Below, piece after piece: positions 23,216 to 35,288 of a stretch of 64,000 bases of DNA. The position numbers were made by a program, and so were the translations under genes. How positions within the stretch are numbered: the stretch's first letter is position 1; the number at the start of each line of letters is the position of its first letter. Origin of the DNA: Crossaster papposus (lineage: Eukaryota > Echinodermata > Asteroidea > Velatida > Solasteridae); NCBI GenBank assembly GCA_037893245.1, contig JBAIAA010000110.1, positions 868,001 through 932,000 of the forward strand, written 5' to 3'. A model generated the notes under the pieces. It had not been told where the DNA came from, did not search any database, and saw nothing but the letters and a program-made list of their open reading frames with translations.

Positions 23216-23598
23216 AAAGATTTCAAGGTGAGCCTAGTCCACCATGCACATGCACTTCTGTCACTCCAACTAAGTTTGAATCGCATAATCCGCCAGCATG
23301 CAAACTTTCTGTTGGTTTCATTCTTATAAGTTACCGCCTTATACCCAACCCAGCTGGACATTTCCCGGGTGCATTTGAAATTAGTCTTTTTTTTTCGTTC
23401 TCCCTGACTGACGCTTACAAGTTGAGATCTTTACCTGAGTGTTTTTCAAGCAACGATTTTCTCAAAGCTCGATGTTTAGCCCGGGCTTTGCCGGCAGCTG
23501 TGGCCCTGCAGTATTGATCTGCGTTTTCACACTGGCAGGAGTGACACTAGGAATCTTAATTGGCCGATTTGTTTTAAACTCGGGTAGCGTCGGTGACA

Positions 23599-23626
23599 GG
23601 GGGAGGGGGAGGGGGGGGGGGGGGGG
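23599..23626. repeat. Poly-G tract with interruptions
   Basis: About 28 bases of G with two A interruptions. A chance upstream frame reads this as a Gly/Arg run. Confidence 0.9.
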
Positions 23627-24491
23627 TTCTACATAGGAGCATGGTGAGAGGGAATGATTGGGATCACTGACATGGGGAGATTAAGAACTTAAAATGGGCT
23701 TAAATAGTACCTCAGCTAAAGAAAAAAATTCACTTTTGAGTAATCCGTTTTGATATTTATAAACACTGAAGTTTTGACATGACAGATGTCTATTCTAATT
23801 AGAGCTGGTATGCTGTCATTTAGAAGAAAATAATAAAAACAAATACAAAATTGCATCTCAGCGATGCATTTTTGGAAATTTCCATCAGTCTATAGTTTAA
23901 ATCGAAATCTTAGTATACAGCATTCACAGAGCTAAAACTTTGTTAGGTTTATAGTTGTCAAGCACCATTCTTCAGCTTTTGATAACTTTTGTTGCTTGAT
24001 ATGATAAGAATGCACAACTGACAAATGGTACACTATAACTTTAAGGAACGATACAACGCCTGAATGTGTACACATTACAGTCTTTCAACAACCCCTTCTA
24101 TGTAGGCCAAAATTCCAGACTCGAAATTATTGCCAATGACTTGTTTTTTTAATCAAAAACGAGATTGCAATCATTGCCGTTTGCACGCTTTGTCGCAGAA
24201 AAATAAAAGTAGGCAAGGAGCGAGTTTAGCCCCGGGGTGTTCGGTACACTCCGTGGCCCAATTCTGGTGCGTGACTCCTTTGAATCCGAATGAAGTTAAG
24301 TCATAAGTGTGATGTTGTAATTTGTATTTGGCGACAGACAATTTTGTCTCTGAATTAAGCACTTTTTCAGAGATGGCGAAACACTACATTTGCGATTCCA
24401 CACAACGTTTTTCGGTTTGTGTAGACATTTTTTGTTTGCAGGTCCACACAACGTTTGCGTGGTTCGTACACTCCTACCCCCATACCCCTAA

Positions 24492-24513
24492 CCCCCCCCC
24501 CCCCCCCCCCCCC
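24492..24513. repeat. Poly-C tract (about 22 bases)
   Basis: An uninterrupted C run followed by an A-rich stretch. Confidence 0.9.
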
Positions 24514-25296
24514 AACAAACAAAAATCTACAAAAAAACCAAATATCCTGAACTTCGAAACCCCAGCCCTTAACCTCTTTAGAGAATACTGGCTCTACTGT
24601 GATGTCCCTGTGCAGAACAGATTTCATGACAGTCTGTCAAACTTGCACAGCCCCCTCTTTTGATCTAGATCTGCCATCGGTATAAAGAGCAAATAAAATA
24701 GAGTAAAATGGCAACATTTCTTTGGCGTTAAGTTATTTAAAGTTTTTTGTGGACTTTTGTAACTGTATTGAATATATATTGATATAGTTATTGAAGGCAT
24801 GATTTTGTAAGAATTGTACAAATAAATGATTGTTATATCTCGTGCTTGGATACTGTAATTTCATTGGCCAAACATGGCCACGTTGAATGTTAGCACAAAA
24901 TGGCTGTCATAAACAACAGTAAAAGATAACAACCAGAGAGTACATTTCAAAAATCCCATTTTAAAAAATACCCGTTTAAATATCCTTGGGTTTTTTTCTG
25001 CAGAGGAAGTTGTTAATACCTCAATGTTCACAGGTCAGACAGGGTCATTTTAGCTCATGCATGAAACCCCAGCTAATTTGGTTTGTGTATATTTCATAAC
25101 CAGGTTTTATTAGCCACTTCCTCCATTTTGGGGGGAGAATTTCCCATGGGAACCTAGCTGCTAAGAATGAAATTCCTTCAAGACTGGTGATGAATGGCTT
25201 TTGCAGACTTGACCTTGATTGCTGAACACAAATAGTACAGTATACATAATGTACATGACAGATTGGTGTCAAATAATATGATATAATTGTCCACTT

Positions 25297-25475
25297 ACAG
25301 GTATGATACACCATAAATTTGCAGATATCTAAAATATGTACAACCTAATTATTAGAAAATATCTTACTTTAATATTTCAAAGTAAATAATAATTCTAGAC
25401 ATCCAGCAAAATGATTGCCCTAGATATCCAGTAATTGTTCCGAAAAATCAAATTAAAAAAAAATCGCCGTCTTAC
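25297..25475 (+). mobile_element. T2-family miniature element, right half missing
   Basis: It starts AGGTATGATACACCAT and runs through TTTGCAGATATC, CCTAATTATTAGAAAATATC, AGACATCCAGCAAAATGATT and AGATATCCAGTAATTGTTCC, then stops matching after an A-run. Confidence 0.8.
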
Positions 25476-25852
25476 CTTTGGCACAGGGTCAGACCATTGT
25501 CAGAGTATGTCATCGAGAAAGATATTTAGCTATAGGGCCATCGCAGATTTGAATTTAAAAAAAATATATTGGTAGAATAACAAGCAATGGCAGCCATTTT
25601 TAAATTTTAGAAAAGTTGCTTGTTAATACACCTTATTTCTTTCCTTACATACTATGACTTTGTACCAAATGATTTCAAGCTTTTACATTTGATTGAACAA
25701 TGAATGTTTACGCCAATCTTGACTATGGGTCGTTCTAGAAATCCCCTGTTCTCTGAACTTTGTAACTTTCCTTTACGTAGGCCTATTTCTAAGAATGGCA
25801 GTTTGTAATTGTTTGGTATCATATAGGTGGTTTCCACAGGCTTATTTAAAAC

Positions 25853-26046
25853 TAAAGTGTTGAATCAACAATATAAGTGTGCGGTCAGTCACTACTCTTT
25901 AAAAAGTGGGATTCCATACATTAAACTGATAAATTCAACACTTAATGTGTTGAATTCACCAGTTGAATTGTTGAAATTCCAAAGTTTAAAGAGTTGTCAC
26001 TGGCTGCACACTTACATACATATTGTTGATTCAACACTTTAAGTGT
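25853..26046. mobile_element. Fold-back (long inverted repeat) element T6
   Basis: The left arm AAGTGTTGAATCAACAATAT, TAAGTGTGC, TCACTACTCTTTAAA is the inverse of the right arm GTTTAAAGAGTTGTCACTGG, GCACACTTA, ATATTGTTGATTCAACACTT. The centre is AACACTTAATGTGTTGAATT, itself palindromic. It has no coding content. Confidence 0.85.
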
Positions 26047-27478
26047 TTGAAGCGTTTTAAGTGTGCAGAGGGTGGCACAGCCTGGGGCAAAATTTGGAAT
26101 GTATGCATTAGGTGTTGTGTATTTGCATATGAGGCTTTGAGTTGTTGACAATTTGGAATGGTACTCATGGTTATTGGTTTTGATTGGTGCAAAGTTTAGA
26201 ATGGTATGTATTTGCTATTTATTGTTTTGGACTTTGGTGCAACTGTTCGGGGATGGCATGCATTATGTATTAAGAATTTCTGTTTGCATGAGATATAGGC
26301 CTAGAGTTTAAAAATCTGGGCCTATTGCACATCACAGAATTAGCTAGACTCTGAAAGTAAGTTTTGATGTCAGACTTTTAAGAATATAATAGACAAAATT
26401 GCATCATTTGCCAATTGCTGCTCAGATATTCCCACTCTACAGTGGTTTGATAGTAGTGAGCCCTCTTCTGTCACAGCCGCGTGACTTTTAGAATTGATAA
26501 AACGTGTACAAGCTCCCAGTACGTATCAATGCAAATTTTATCTGCATGATCAAAAACCCAAAGCTGACAGCGTTGTGAATACATTTTGGCCTTCTTGCGT
26601 CTTTTTGAAGGACAGTTTTAAGAGGTTGACAATATTACCTCACATACATGCATGAAGAATTGTTAACCAAATTTAAGCTATTCACCAAAGTTGAAGCTAC
26701 ACATATATAACTGTCAGAAATGCAAGACTTAAATATAAAACAAAAACAATTCAGACCTTTTTTTTTGCATATTTTGACGGCCCAAAAATTATTGGAATGA
26801 AGAAATTGGTTTTGAATTTTGTTTTCATATTTTCACAAAAATATCATAAATTGTTGCCCTTGTTTATATTATTCATTCCTGCAGCCAAGGGATAACATAT
26901 TCATCGTCATGCATTCATACAACATTTAATTGATTTATTCGTGTGTTATGAGTGCAAATATTGGCTATATTGTGAATCATTACCAAACGTATGTGTGTAC
27001 AATAACATTTACGACGTTATTTATGACTCAATCGCGTGGTATTGACGTCACACGACTCACAAAAATCAAACAGGAAGGGGTGAAATGGGCCAGTAGCTCA
27101 GATAGCTTTTTGTTACCATCAAGAGCGATAGAACACCTTGGCCCATCCAGTCTCTTATTAGGAAATGGATGCCTGGAGCTTACAGCTACCTACCTCAGAG
27201 AAGAAGAAAAGAAGAGAAAAAATTCAGAAAGTAGAAGGAAAGGATTCTTTATAGTTGATTTCCTCGGAGGCAGTTTCCTTTCCGGCGTGCGCCGTGAATA
27301 GCCGCAAATTTGCTCGGTGCCGTTATTGCTTTGCACGTTGCCAACTCCGTGATGGTGGAATGACAGGAATAATCAATGCCTAAGACCCTCTCAGTTTTTG
27401 TCTCTCTCTTTTAATATTTGTTGGTCCTCACTTCTCTAGTTTGAACATAAGAAAATGAGTAAAATGTTTGTCTGTGCT

Positions 27479-27514
27479 GGGGGAGGGAGGGGGTGGGGGG
27501 GGGGGGGGGGGGGG
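27479..27514. repeat. Poly-G tract with interruptions (about 36 bases)
   Basis: G runs broken by single A and T bases, ending in an uninterrupted run of about twenty G. Confidence 0.9.
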
Positions 27515-28794
27515 TCTAAAAGTGATGCTTTGGGCAAGACTTAAAAAAAAAAAGATTCTTAGAGTGTTTAAACAACTTCCGGCAGTTTTGGATGCACTTG
27601 GAGATTTTTTTTTCATTAGCGATCCCTGTGTCTGATGTTGAGGCGTACAAATAAAGTTTGAAGTCTTTGTAAAAAGAAGAAATCTGTACGTTCTCCCAGC
27701 ATAAACTTAAAAGTATAACTTGTATATCGTATCCAAACACCAAACCCAGCCAACACTATACACACGAAAGTTGTTGCCAATGACTTTTGCAATCGAAGGA
27801 AATTATAAGTGATCAAAGTTGGGATAGAGTCCATACCCAATCCTGATCATGCCATGTACCATCCAGTTTCATCTCCACACCCCCCTCCAACCCGCCATCT
27901 TCCCTCAACTTATATCCACCCCATCGTCTTCACCCGTCATCATTGGACCCCACAAGAGAGAACCCCCCTGTCTACATTGAAAGTGCATTAACTTAGACTC
28001 AAGAAGGGGTGATGGATTGTCCGAAGAGACATCAATATGTTTAGGAGCAATGGACGGCACCGCAGTCTCTCTCCCGCATCTTCCATCTCCGTTCTGCCTG
28101 TCAGTATCTGCCTCAAGCTACGTGACTGATTGTCATTGATTCTCTCTGCGGTGCCCGGGTCAGAGTTACAGGTTTGTTTGCATCAAGAAACTTAGAGGCC
28201 GGGATACAGTCTCTCAGCCCACCCCCTCAATTGTCTGCATACTCTGCAACAAAGTTCACTTTACGACAACCTCCGATATTTTTTCCCTTCAGCTTTGATA
28301 GCCCGGTGTTCACATCCTGAAACCTAAGAACCGAAAAGGGGAACAAATCCTTCTCATGGAAAAACGAGTAGCCAGCCAGGCGACTTTGTTAATTGCTTCA
28401 ACTTTATACTCTAATAGATTCTGAAACGTTTTACTTTCAAACAACAGATAATCAGTAACATGATCTGAGCATTCTAAAGTCGCATTAAAGTTGTGATTGT
28501 ATTGATTTGGAAGTTTATACTTTGCCATTTACTTGTTTGGGAGTAATTTTGTCCTGCATTATCATATTTGCCTGTTTGAGCTAAAATGGAGTTCAGTGAT
28601 ATTAATGTTAATCAGCCTATATTTCTGTAATTTCAAATAATTTGTGGGACTGTCAAATTTGTTTTTAGAAAAAAATGTTTGTATGATTAATATAGATCCA
28701 GTATTTTCCAGCATAAATCTTTTTTTTAATGGAGGGGGGTGGGGGAGATATTGGGAGGATATGTGTTGAAACAGCTAGTTTTGAACATGATGAT

Positions 28795-29050
28795 CAGGGC
28801 ACAATTTCTTGCTCTGCTTACCGTTAGCGAAAAATCCCTGCTTACTATAGCAGAAAATTCGGTGCTTACGGTAAAAGTATTTCACACGTTAGCGAGGAAT
28901 TTTGGTCTCTGAGCATGCGTAGAACCCGTAACTAAGGATTCTGTGCTTATACAGGGTAAGCAAATAATTTTTCTGCTATCGCGGTTAGCGGAAAATGGTG
29001 ACTGTAAGCGAGGAATTCTGCGGTTAACAGAGCCAAGAAATTGGGCCCTG
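28795..29050. mobile_element. Miniature TIR element T5 (CAGGGC end, 256 bases)
   Basis: The left end CAGGGCACAATTTCTTGCTC is the inverse of the right end GAGCCAAGAAATTGGGCCCTG. The interior repeats GTTAGCG / CTTACGGTA units in both orientations. CAGGG-type ends occur on hAT-like elements, but I see no clear 8-base target duplication, so the superfamily is only suggested. Confidence 0.8.
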
Positions 29051-30018
29051 GTCCTAAATAACAGCAACAACCCCCCTCTCCCTTGCCTCAGGCCATTAGT
29101 GACCAGATCCCAAGGCGGTTTTACAACATAATATAATTTATAGTACACTTATAGTACACTCAAGTACACTTACACTTATTAAGGTACAAGCCTACACATC
29201 AGCTATGTTTTTTTACCCTGTGGTTTTTGTGTTCATAGCAGTAATATATATGGATTTCCTTTTGATTCCTAACAAAAGTACACCCACACCCTATAGCTTC
29301 CTCGCTTCGAGATCCGTCCCCTCCTCCCCCAGCACTTTACCAAAGAACAACCACAGTCCCAGCATGCCTTTGGTCTTACTAAGGAAGCCAGATGCCTCGT
29401 TTATCTCTCCAGCTTTACCGACCACACGGTGCCCGTCACGTCCGGCAGTATCGGGAATCAATACCGAGTCAAAAGATCAGGGTTTGATGTTTACGCTGGA
29501 CCATTGAATGGTGGCTGCTATGGTAAAACAGCCAGCCAGCCCCTATTTTCTCCGAATGCACTTATTTGTTGGGATGGACCACTGGCTTCATGGTTTGTCA
29601 CGAACCACCTGCGGGTTTAGACTTCCAGATTTTCTTTTGGAGAAGATGCACAGCGCCTTCATCTGGTCTGGTGTATCTCGAGACTCATCTCACTGACTAA
29701 GGGTAGGGGACCAGTGATAAAGGAAAAATCTGTAATAGTCTCAATGCGCTCAGACGTGATCAGTGGATTTTTCCCTGTATAATATTGTGTAGTACATTGC
29801 CTACTAGCTGTCATTAAAGGTAAGGAACTTAAATCTGTTCAGTTGCAACATAATGAATACTGCATGATGTTGTTTTTGTGTGTGTAATTAATTTGTGGAG
29901 AACTCATGAAGGTGGCAATTATGTAAAAGTGTTTTTGCCTAATATTTTAAAAATTTTGATCAGCATCTTGTTGGGGCAGGCTACTCCGATGGGGGAACAT
30001 GCCTTCCTGCACACCCCT

Positions 30019-30068
30019 TCCCCTCCCCCTCCCTCCCCCCCCTCCCCTCCCCCTCCCCTCCCCCTCCC
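30019..30068. repeat. (CCCCT)n-like pyrimidine tract
   Basis: About fifty bases of C-runs separated by T or TT. The complementary strand has many runs of three to six G and could form a G-quadruplex. Confidence 0.9.
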
Positions 30069-30398
30069 CAAAACAGAGATGATGTGGCTATATTGTGTAG
30101 CTTTTGTCTATTGCAATGTAGCCACTGGATGGACTTTCCAATTGTTTGTGTTTAAGTAGAAAGTCACTATAAACTATCTCGTGTAGCGATTCTTGTTCAA
30201 AGATACTTTTCAAAGCACTTACCTATAATAAACCCGGTTTTCACTCAGCCTTGCTCTATATTCACAGGAACATTTGGCGAAGATAAAGATAAACGTTAAT
30301 GATAGCCGGATAATGACCACAGACCTTTCAATCCATAGTGCTCTCTACCAACTATAGGATATTGCGAGTTGGTTGAGGACAGCCGTTCTTTACAGTTC

Positions 30399-30620
30399 TT
30401 AACCAGTTCGCACCGGATGACGTATATAAACGCAAAGTTTTCCCCAAATTCGAAACGGATGACGCATAAACACGCCAAGGTCAAGTTCGGGAATGTCTGT
30501 CAGCAGCGAGCAAGGCTGGAAATGCGTGGGTGTGCTTCCCAGCACTATCGGCCTGAACACGCTTCGGATCGAGTTTCGTTAAAAATATTCCCGCCCCTCG
30601 GCTCGGTGATGTAGCTGATT
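30399..30620 (-). mobile_element. T1-family (subfamily A) miniature element, far end decayed
   Basis: It starts TTAACCAGTTCGCACCGG, then GATGACGTATATAAACGCAA, GACGCATAAACACGCC, GCAGCGAGCAAGGCTGGAAA, GGATCGAGTTTCGTTAAAAA and CCCGCCCCTCGGCTCGGTGA. Compared with the complete copies, the distal inverted repeat is lost near 30612-30622. Confidence 0.85.
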
Positions 30621-31602
30621 AATGTAGCTGAGTTAATTGCCATTGTTCTTTCTCATGAATAAACATTCATGCACCACCCAGCTGCTAAAAAAATAAAATA
30701 ATTGCGAACCGCTATATACAGGTTAATACCGTGTCTTCCGGTACCTCCGTAGGTCACATATATTGGCAATTATGCTCTCAACATTTTTGGCGAGCGTGCA
30801 TTGCCTCGTGCATAAATCAGTCCAACTCCAAATGGCGGGAAGATTACTGGCTAAGGTTTCCTCTCTCTTCCTAAATAAACAACTCTCCGGCACGTACATG
30901 TAAGAGTCAAACATGGAGATTTCTGTAAACGACTGCCCTTCTAAATATTGTATCAACAGACACGCTGGAATTGGCAAACGAGAACTGTTATTTTCAGTCC
31001 CGGGAACTTTTTCACTGAATGTTTGTTTATGTGACTGTTAGAGTATGTACCTGATATTACCCTCCCCCTATAACTCAAACTTGGAAAAACATTGTATCCA
31101 CTTGAAATAATTGGCATTGAGCCAAGATTCTAATTCGAAGGACCTTTAATAATACACTCATCAAACATGCATGCGTGCGTATCGAGTAGAAGTTCAACCC
31201 AATCTGCACTTACTGTAAAGTTGCTGTTATAGACAGCATTATTTGATATGTTTGTTTCCCAGACGGCATGTGGATATTTGGCTTTATCTCTAGGAAGCAG
31301 CTTGCTAGGTGTTCACCAACCATGATGGTCAATTTGTTCCCTTAGGGTTCTTGCAATAGGCTACCTTAATTTGTATTTGTATTGGCAAATTTGCAGTGAT
31401 TGGATTGAGCTTTGCACGAGTCCAATTGTTGACTGCTGTGACATGGGATATGACGTTTTGAACACCAGAGGGAAGCATTCCCCCAGTCGGCACGACGTCA
31501 TGAAGAAGCGAGGCATCCATAGCAACATGCGTTAAACCTCAAATTTGTCCCTTCGCGCTAAAGTACATAAACAATGGGAAGATAAACAAGGTTCCCAGTT
31601 GT

Positions 31603-31665
31603 CTGACCGTGTGAATAAGCACCCTTGGCTTTGCCTCGGGTGCTACTCGTCCCTCGGTTGTTCAA
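31603..31665. repeat. Decayed hairpin of the H1/H2 type (H3)
   Basis: On the minus strand, AGCACCC (31618-31624 complement) and GGGTGCT flank a 13-base loop GAGGCAAAGCCAA, comparable with GAGCCGAAGGCGA in H1. Outer arms are only partly complementary. A second possible relic, GGGAATAAATGTGTG, matching the outer end of H1, is at 32040-32054. Confidence 0.5.
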
Positions 31666-32039
31666 AAACATCATATATCCAACATCACAACAGTCAACAA
31701 TTAATTGATATACCTCTGTCTTGAAGCTCAGCAGAAAATATGAGGAATGAAGATACGAAACGTAAACATTTGTTTTACAATGCAAACAAAATAAATTTCA
31801 CGTACACTAAAAAAACAGCTGATCGTCTGCTCGTTTGCTGCTCCCCAGTTACTATTGTTAGTGTGTTGGTGAAAATTGCTCGCGTATCGATACACATCAG
31901 CTGAGAGAATTAACAGCAGACGTGTGGTATCACGCCCTCTGATGTGATATCACACGGGGGGTGGGATATGCGTTGTCATACAATGAACGCGTGATCATTC
32001 TAGACCAATAAAAATACATCTAAGACAGATTGTATTATA

Positions 32040-32160
32040 AGGGAATAAATGTGTGGTTGAATTGGCCGGTATACGTTTGTTTATTAATGCTGGCTCATGG
32101 CAGGCAGGTTTATTCAAGCCGATGAACATACAATGTACATGTACTTCTTTAATACCGGCA
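32040..32160. repeat. Relic resembling the outer arm of palindrome H1
   Basis: GGGAATAAATGTGTGGTTG followed by CCGGTATA and later CTTTAATACCGGC resemble the outer arm of H1 (GGGAATAAATGTGTGTTCG, GGTATTAA). No full palindrome remains. Confidence 0.4.
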
Positions 32161-33310
32161 AACCAATGTTGTGTTCTATAGTTGATTTTGAGTATACCGT
32201 AGATGGCAGAGGTATGCTAAATCTAGTGCTAATCTCAAATGAAAATGTTGGCTTAATGTTTGCTTGTTCTTAATCCTCCCATCTTTCATTTGGTGTAAGT
32301 TTTTGAAAGAGGGGCATTTAATCGGCCCTGGGTCTGCCCTAAATAGAAGGTGCTCATGTTTTACTAGAAAAGTAATGGCAATACCGAACTACTGCTTCAA
32401 AACCCCCACAGTCCCTTTACAGTTTTCTCTCACTTGGAATAATCTGAGCTTGTCTTAATGAAACCAGATATTGTGGGGAGAACATAGAGCTATATTAAAT
32501 TACTAGAGCGAACTCTTTATTCTTACGCGCGGAGATACTTTGAATTCATCCTTTAAACTCATGTGCGTGTTGTAGAACATAATACAAACTAGCTGGATTT
32601 AATTTTGAAAGGGTCCTCTAAATGCAATGCGCATGCAAGTAGAACAGACGCAAACAACTTAAGCCTGTCATGCCAGTAAATAATCTGCAGCAAATACGCG
32701 CACGCATTTTTGCGCTGTTTGCGCAGAGAAAAATAATAACGCTCATTTGCTGATCGTGCATTTCGGTTTTGGGCGTATCGGCTTTGGTAATACACTGTAT
32801 AGAATACAAACGCACATATGCAAATAGCCGTACAAAACATGGATGTGCCCAGCAGGCATCACTTTGTACATGAAGCCAGCGCTCTAGTAATTTAATATAA
32901 TCACCAGCCAGATGCAGAGTTTAGAAGTAAAACACATTCCTCAACAATTTCCATTATCTGCTGTTAATTGACAGACAACTTTCAGTCCCTTTTCGACCAG
33001 TGTACAGCGTATAGGCCCCTACTCCAACTGAAACTTTATAATTCTCCCCTTCATCTTTGAGTCTGCGCCAAAGTCCTCATGTTCACGAGATTCCAAGACC
33101 CAGAGATTCATATCTGGAGGAAGCGGATGTAGGTTACCGGGCCAAAAATGTATGCTTTGTAACAGCAGGCGACGTTGCCTAAGTGGTGATCCTTGTTTGA
33201 TCTAGGCCCCACACTTATGTCATATTTTATCTCCCCTCCTCTCCCCCCTTCGGATGCAGACTCGGATAATGAGGGAAAAATGGGAGGACACGGCGATATG
33301 AAAATGGAAG

Positions 33311-33460
33311 CTACTCGATCCACTCGGTAGCCTCGCTGCATTCTTCCTGCCCACGTTTCTGTTGAAGCCGCACGGCGGACCGTGTTGGAGAACCGAAGGA
33401 GAGATCAATATAAACGTCCTCGTTATCTTCCCGGGGAATCTTCCATCCGGTGTCGGGGCA
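33311..33460 (-). CDS. Weak candidate terminal exon, minus strand
   Basis: The segment is richer in GC than its surroundings. Read on the minus strand after a long pyrimidine tract (about 33480-33510) and CACAG, it gives roughly 49 codons ending in TAG at 33311, with composition like a soluble protein (CPDTGWKIPREDNEDVYIDL and then Ser, Arg, Gln and Glu-rich). I recognise no family and see no partner exon on this strand. It could equally be a conserved non-coding block or chance. Confidence 0.2.
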   Translation of the reverse strand, partial: CPDTGWKIPREDNEDVYIDLSFGSPTRSAVRLQQKRGQEECSEATEWIE

Positions 33461-33667
33461 TCTGTGAGTCATATTGCTCCCAGGAAAGTAAAGAAAGAAG
33501 AGAAAGTAGGGAGTATGTTGGTGGGATACATAGCCACCACATGTGTGCTGCACTGAGCTGAGTACATTCTTGCTGAAGGATGGGGGTGGCAGAATGCAAA
33601 TAAGGGATGAAAAAGGAGCTTGTGTTGCAAAAGCTGCCTTAGATGAGTGAGGGGCACGTGGAAGGAT

Positions 33668-33860
33668 TTCAACCAGTTCACACCAGGATTATTTTGACAT
33701 TAACCGGGCCCAGCCGCGGGTTGTTTTTAACGAACCTCGATCCGAGACGAGTTTAAACCGGCATCTGTGGGTATAGCACCCTGATATTTCTGGCCTCTCT
33801 CGCTGCAAGCCGGTCGCTGACAGATATTTTCAGCATTGCTCAAGACGTGATTATCTGTCC
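33668..33860 (+). mobile_element. T1-family (subfamily B) miniature element, right end lost
   Basis: It starts TTCAACCAGTTCACACCAGG, then ATTATTTTGACATTAACCGG, GTTTTTAACGAACCTCGATC, CACCCTGATATTTCTGGCC and GCCGGTCGCTGACAGATATT. It matches the 54319-54564 copy better than the subfamily A copies. Its right end runs into a tRNA-like segment. Confidence 0.8.
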
Positions 33861-33925
33861 TCCGTGGGAATCAAACCAATGACCCCTGCATGCTAGTGCG
33901 GTTGTCTTCCAGCTCGACCATGCAC
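33851..33925 (-). repeat. tRNA-like head, probable SINE fragment
   Basis: On the minus strand TGGTCGAGCTGGAAGACAAC (A-box-like) is followed about 35 bases later by TTGGTTTGATTCCCACGG (B-box-like). Stems are incomplete. It abuts the truncated T1 element. Confidence 0.5.
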
Positions 33926-34089
33926 TGAGCTGTGTTCAGCTGGTAGGTTCGAATTTTGATTATTGCTTCAATCAATCAATGTTTTGCATGATGGAATTTC
34001 TTTAGGATGATTGTTTGTAATTAGGATAGGATCCTTTCTGACTTTCTGAATTGTTGAAACACCCCTTCAAAAAATTAAAATAAAAAGAG

Positions 34090-34235
34090 CTTTCTTTCCG
34101 GACTACTTGAAAGAGTGAAAATTCAGTCTTTAAAAGTGATTTACACTTCTTTTGGAGTTGCTTTCACTTTAAAAAAACTAGATTTCACTCTTTTTTAGGG
34201 TGTTTTTTAAAGAGATTCACTTTTTTTTAGAGTAA
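34090..34235. repeat. AAAGTGA / TCACTTT-rich self-complementary segment
   Basis: Variants of AAAGAGTGAAA, AAAAGTGATTT, TTTCACTTTAAAA, TTTCACTC and TTCACTTTTTTTTAGAGT alternate over about 140 bases. This may be a decayed fold-back element. Confidence 0.55.
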
Positions 34236-35014
34236 GCTACATCACGGTATACAGAGAGCACAATGCAGTAAACCGATGATTTTGTATCATAATTACCCTT
34301 CCTCACTCCTGCAAAACCCAACACTTACGTGATTGTTGACTCATGATTATCATGGTAGTGTACTCCTTAACCCCATGGAAAGCATGATCAATTTACCAGT
34401 GCAGTACTCGTTCCAACAGATTCCAACTAAACATGCAGTTGGAATTTGATTGGTTCATGTGGTAATGGTATAGACTTGAAACAAAACAGTCCTCAGTAAA
34501 GTTATCCAGCTGATAAGCTTTGCAAATCCGAACCCTTTAAGATATGTTGAAGATGTACTGCATCCATATACATTTCTCACCTGCTCATACAACATGCTGA
34601 AACTTGGGCTGCTGACATGCTCCATGTACAAGTAATGTTTGTCTCCCAAAGTGACCGTATGTGCCACTGTACAAGAGAGAGACATTCAATCAGAATTTGT
34701 GCGGATAGTTGACTGACCCCGTCATCACTGGTCAGTTACCTCACGCTCAGGCAAGATCTCGATCACTGAACAGCGTCAGAGAAGCGGAGAACACAATTTG
34801 ACATTAAAAACAAATCTGGGTCTATAGCTTTTGCTAAATGTCAAAGAAGTTGACATAGGTCACTCAATTATACGGAGCTGCTGAGCAGAAGATATGGCCA
34901 ACAAGCTAGAGGGCACTTTTTTTACCACTATTGAACACACCACAAGTTTTTACTGGCATTTATACCGACTTATTTACAGGGTATACTGGGAAAAGAGAGT
35001 CAGGTTGTCATTGT

Positions 35015-35100
35015 AGTTCTAATTCCTCGTTTTCCACCACTGTGACCCGGGTTCAAATCCCACCTGGGCCAATTATGTGGATTTGGTTTTCAGTACCTAT
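35015..35100 (+). mobile_element. tRNA-derived SINE, 5' part, interrupted by a TIR element
   Basis: It contains the B-box-bearing GACCCGGGTTCAAATCCCAC, CTGGGCC, and TTATGTGGATTTGGTTTTCA. The sequence then changes at about 35100 to the T4 TIR element. After that element, GACTCCGTGGGTTTTCTCCT (about 35297-35316) looks like the continuing SINE body. Confidence 0.55.
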
Positions 35101-35288
35101 AGGTCGGGGCGGACATCCGGGAACTTTCTTTCTCACGCGTCATGCATGTATACACCGCGCCGATGAAAACAATTTCGCGCGTGCAGTACGTCTTGCATGC
35201 TGCAGTGCAGTGTCGTCATGCATTGTTTTCATTGGCGCGTTGGTTGTCATCACGTGACTACCGACCTGTGACGTATGTCCGACCTACA
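35098..35288. mobile_element. T4-family TIR element, copy 1
   Basis: Its left end is AGGTCGGGGCGGACATCCGG. Shared internal blocks with the copy at 49090 are ACCGCGCCGATGAAAAC, CGCGCGTGCAGT, GCAGTGCAGTGTCG and CATTGTTTTCATNGGCGCG. It closes GACCTGTGACGTATGTCCG. GCGCCGATGAAAAC and GTTTTCATTGGCGC form an internal inverted repeat. Confidence 0.8.

Noticed and set aside
24582-24660. Possible third LIM exon: after CTCTTTAG the frame gives REYWLYCDV with Tyr-Cys exactly 17 residues after C260
   Set aside because: The residue two positions past the cysteine is Pro, not Cys/His/Asp; there is no good donor before the stop at 24661; and with thousands of AG sites in 43 kb such a match is expected by chance. 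RNA-seq could decide.
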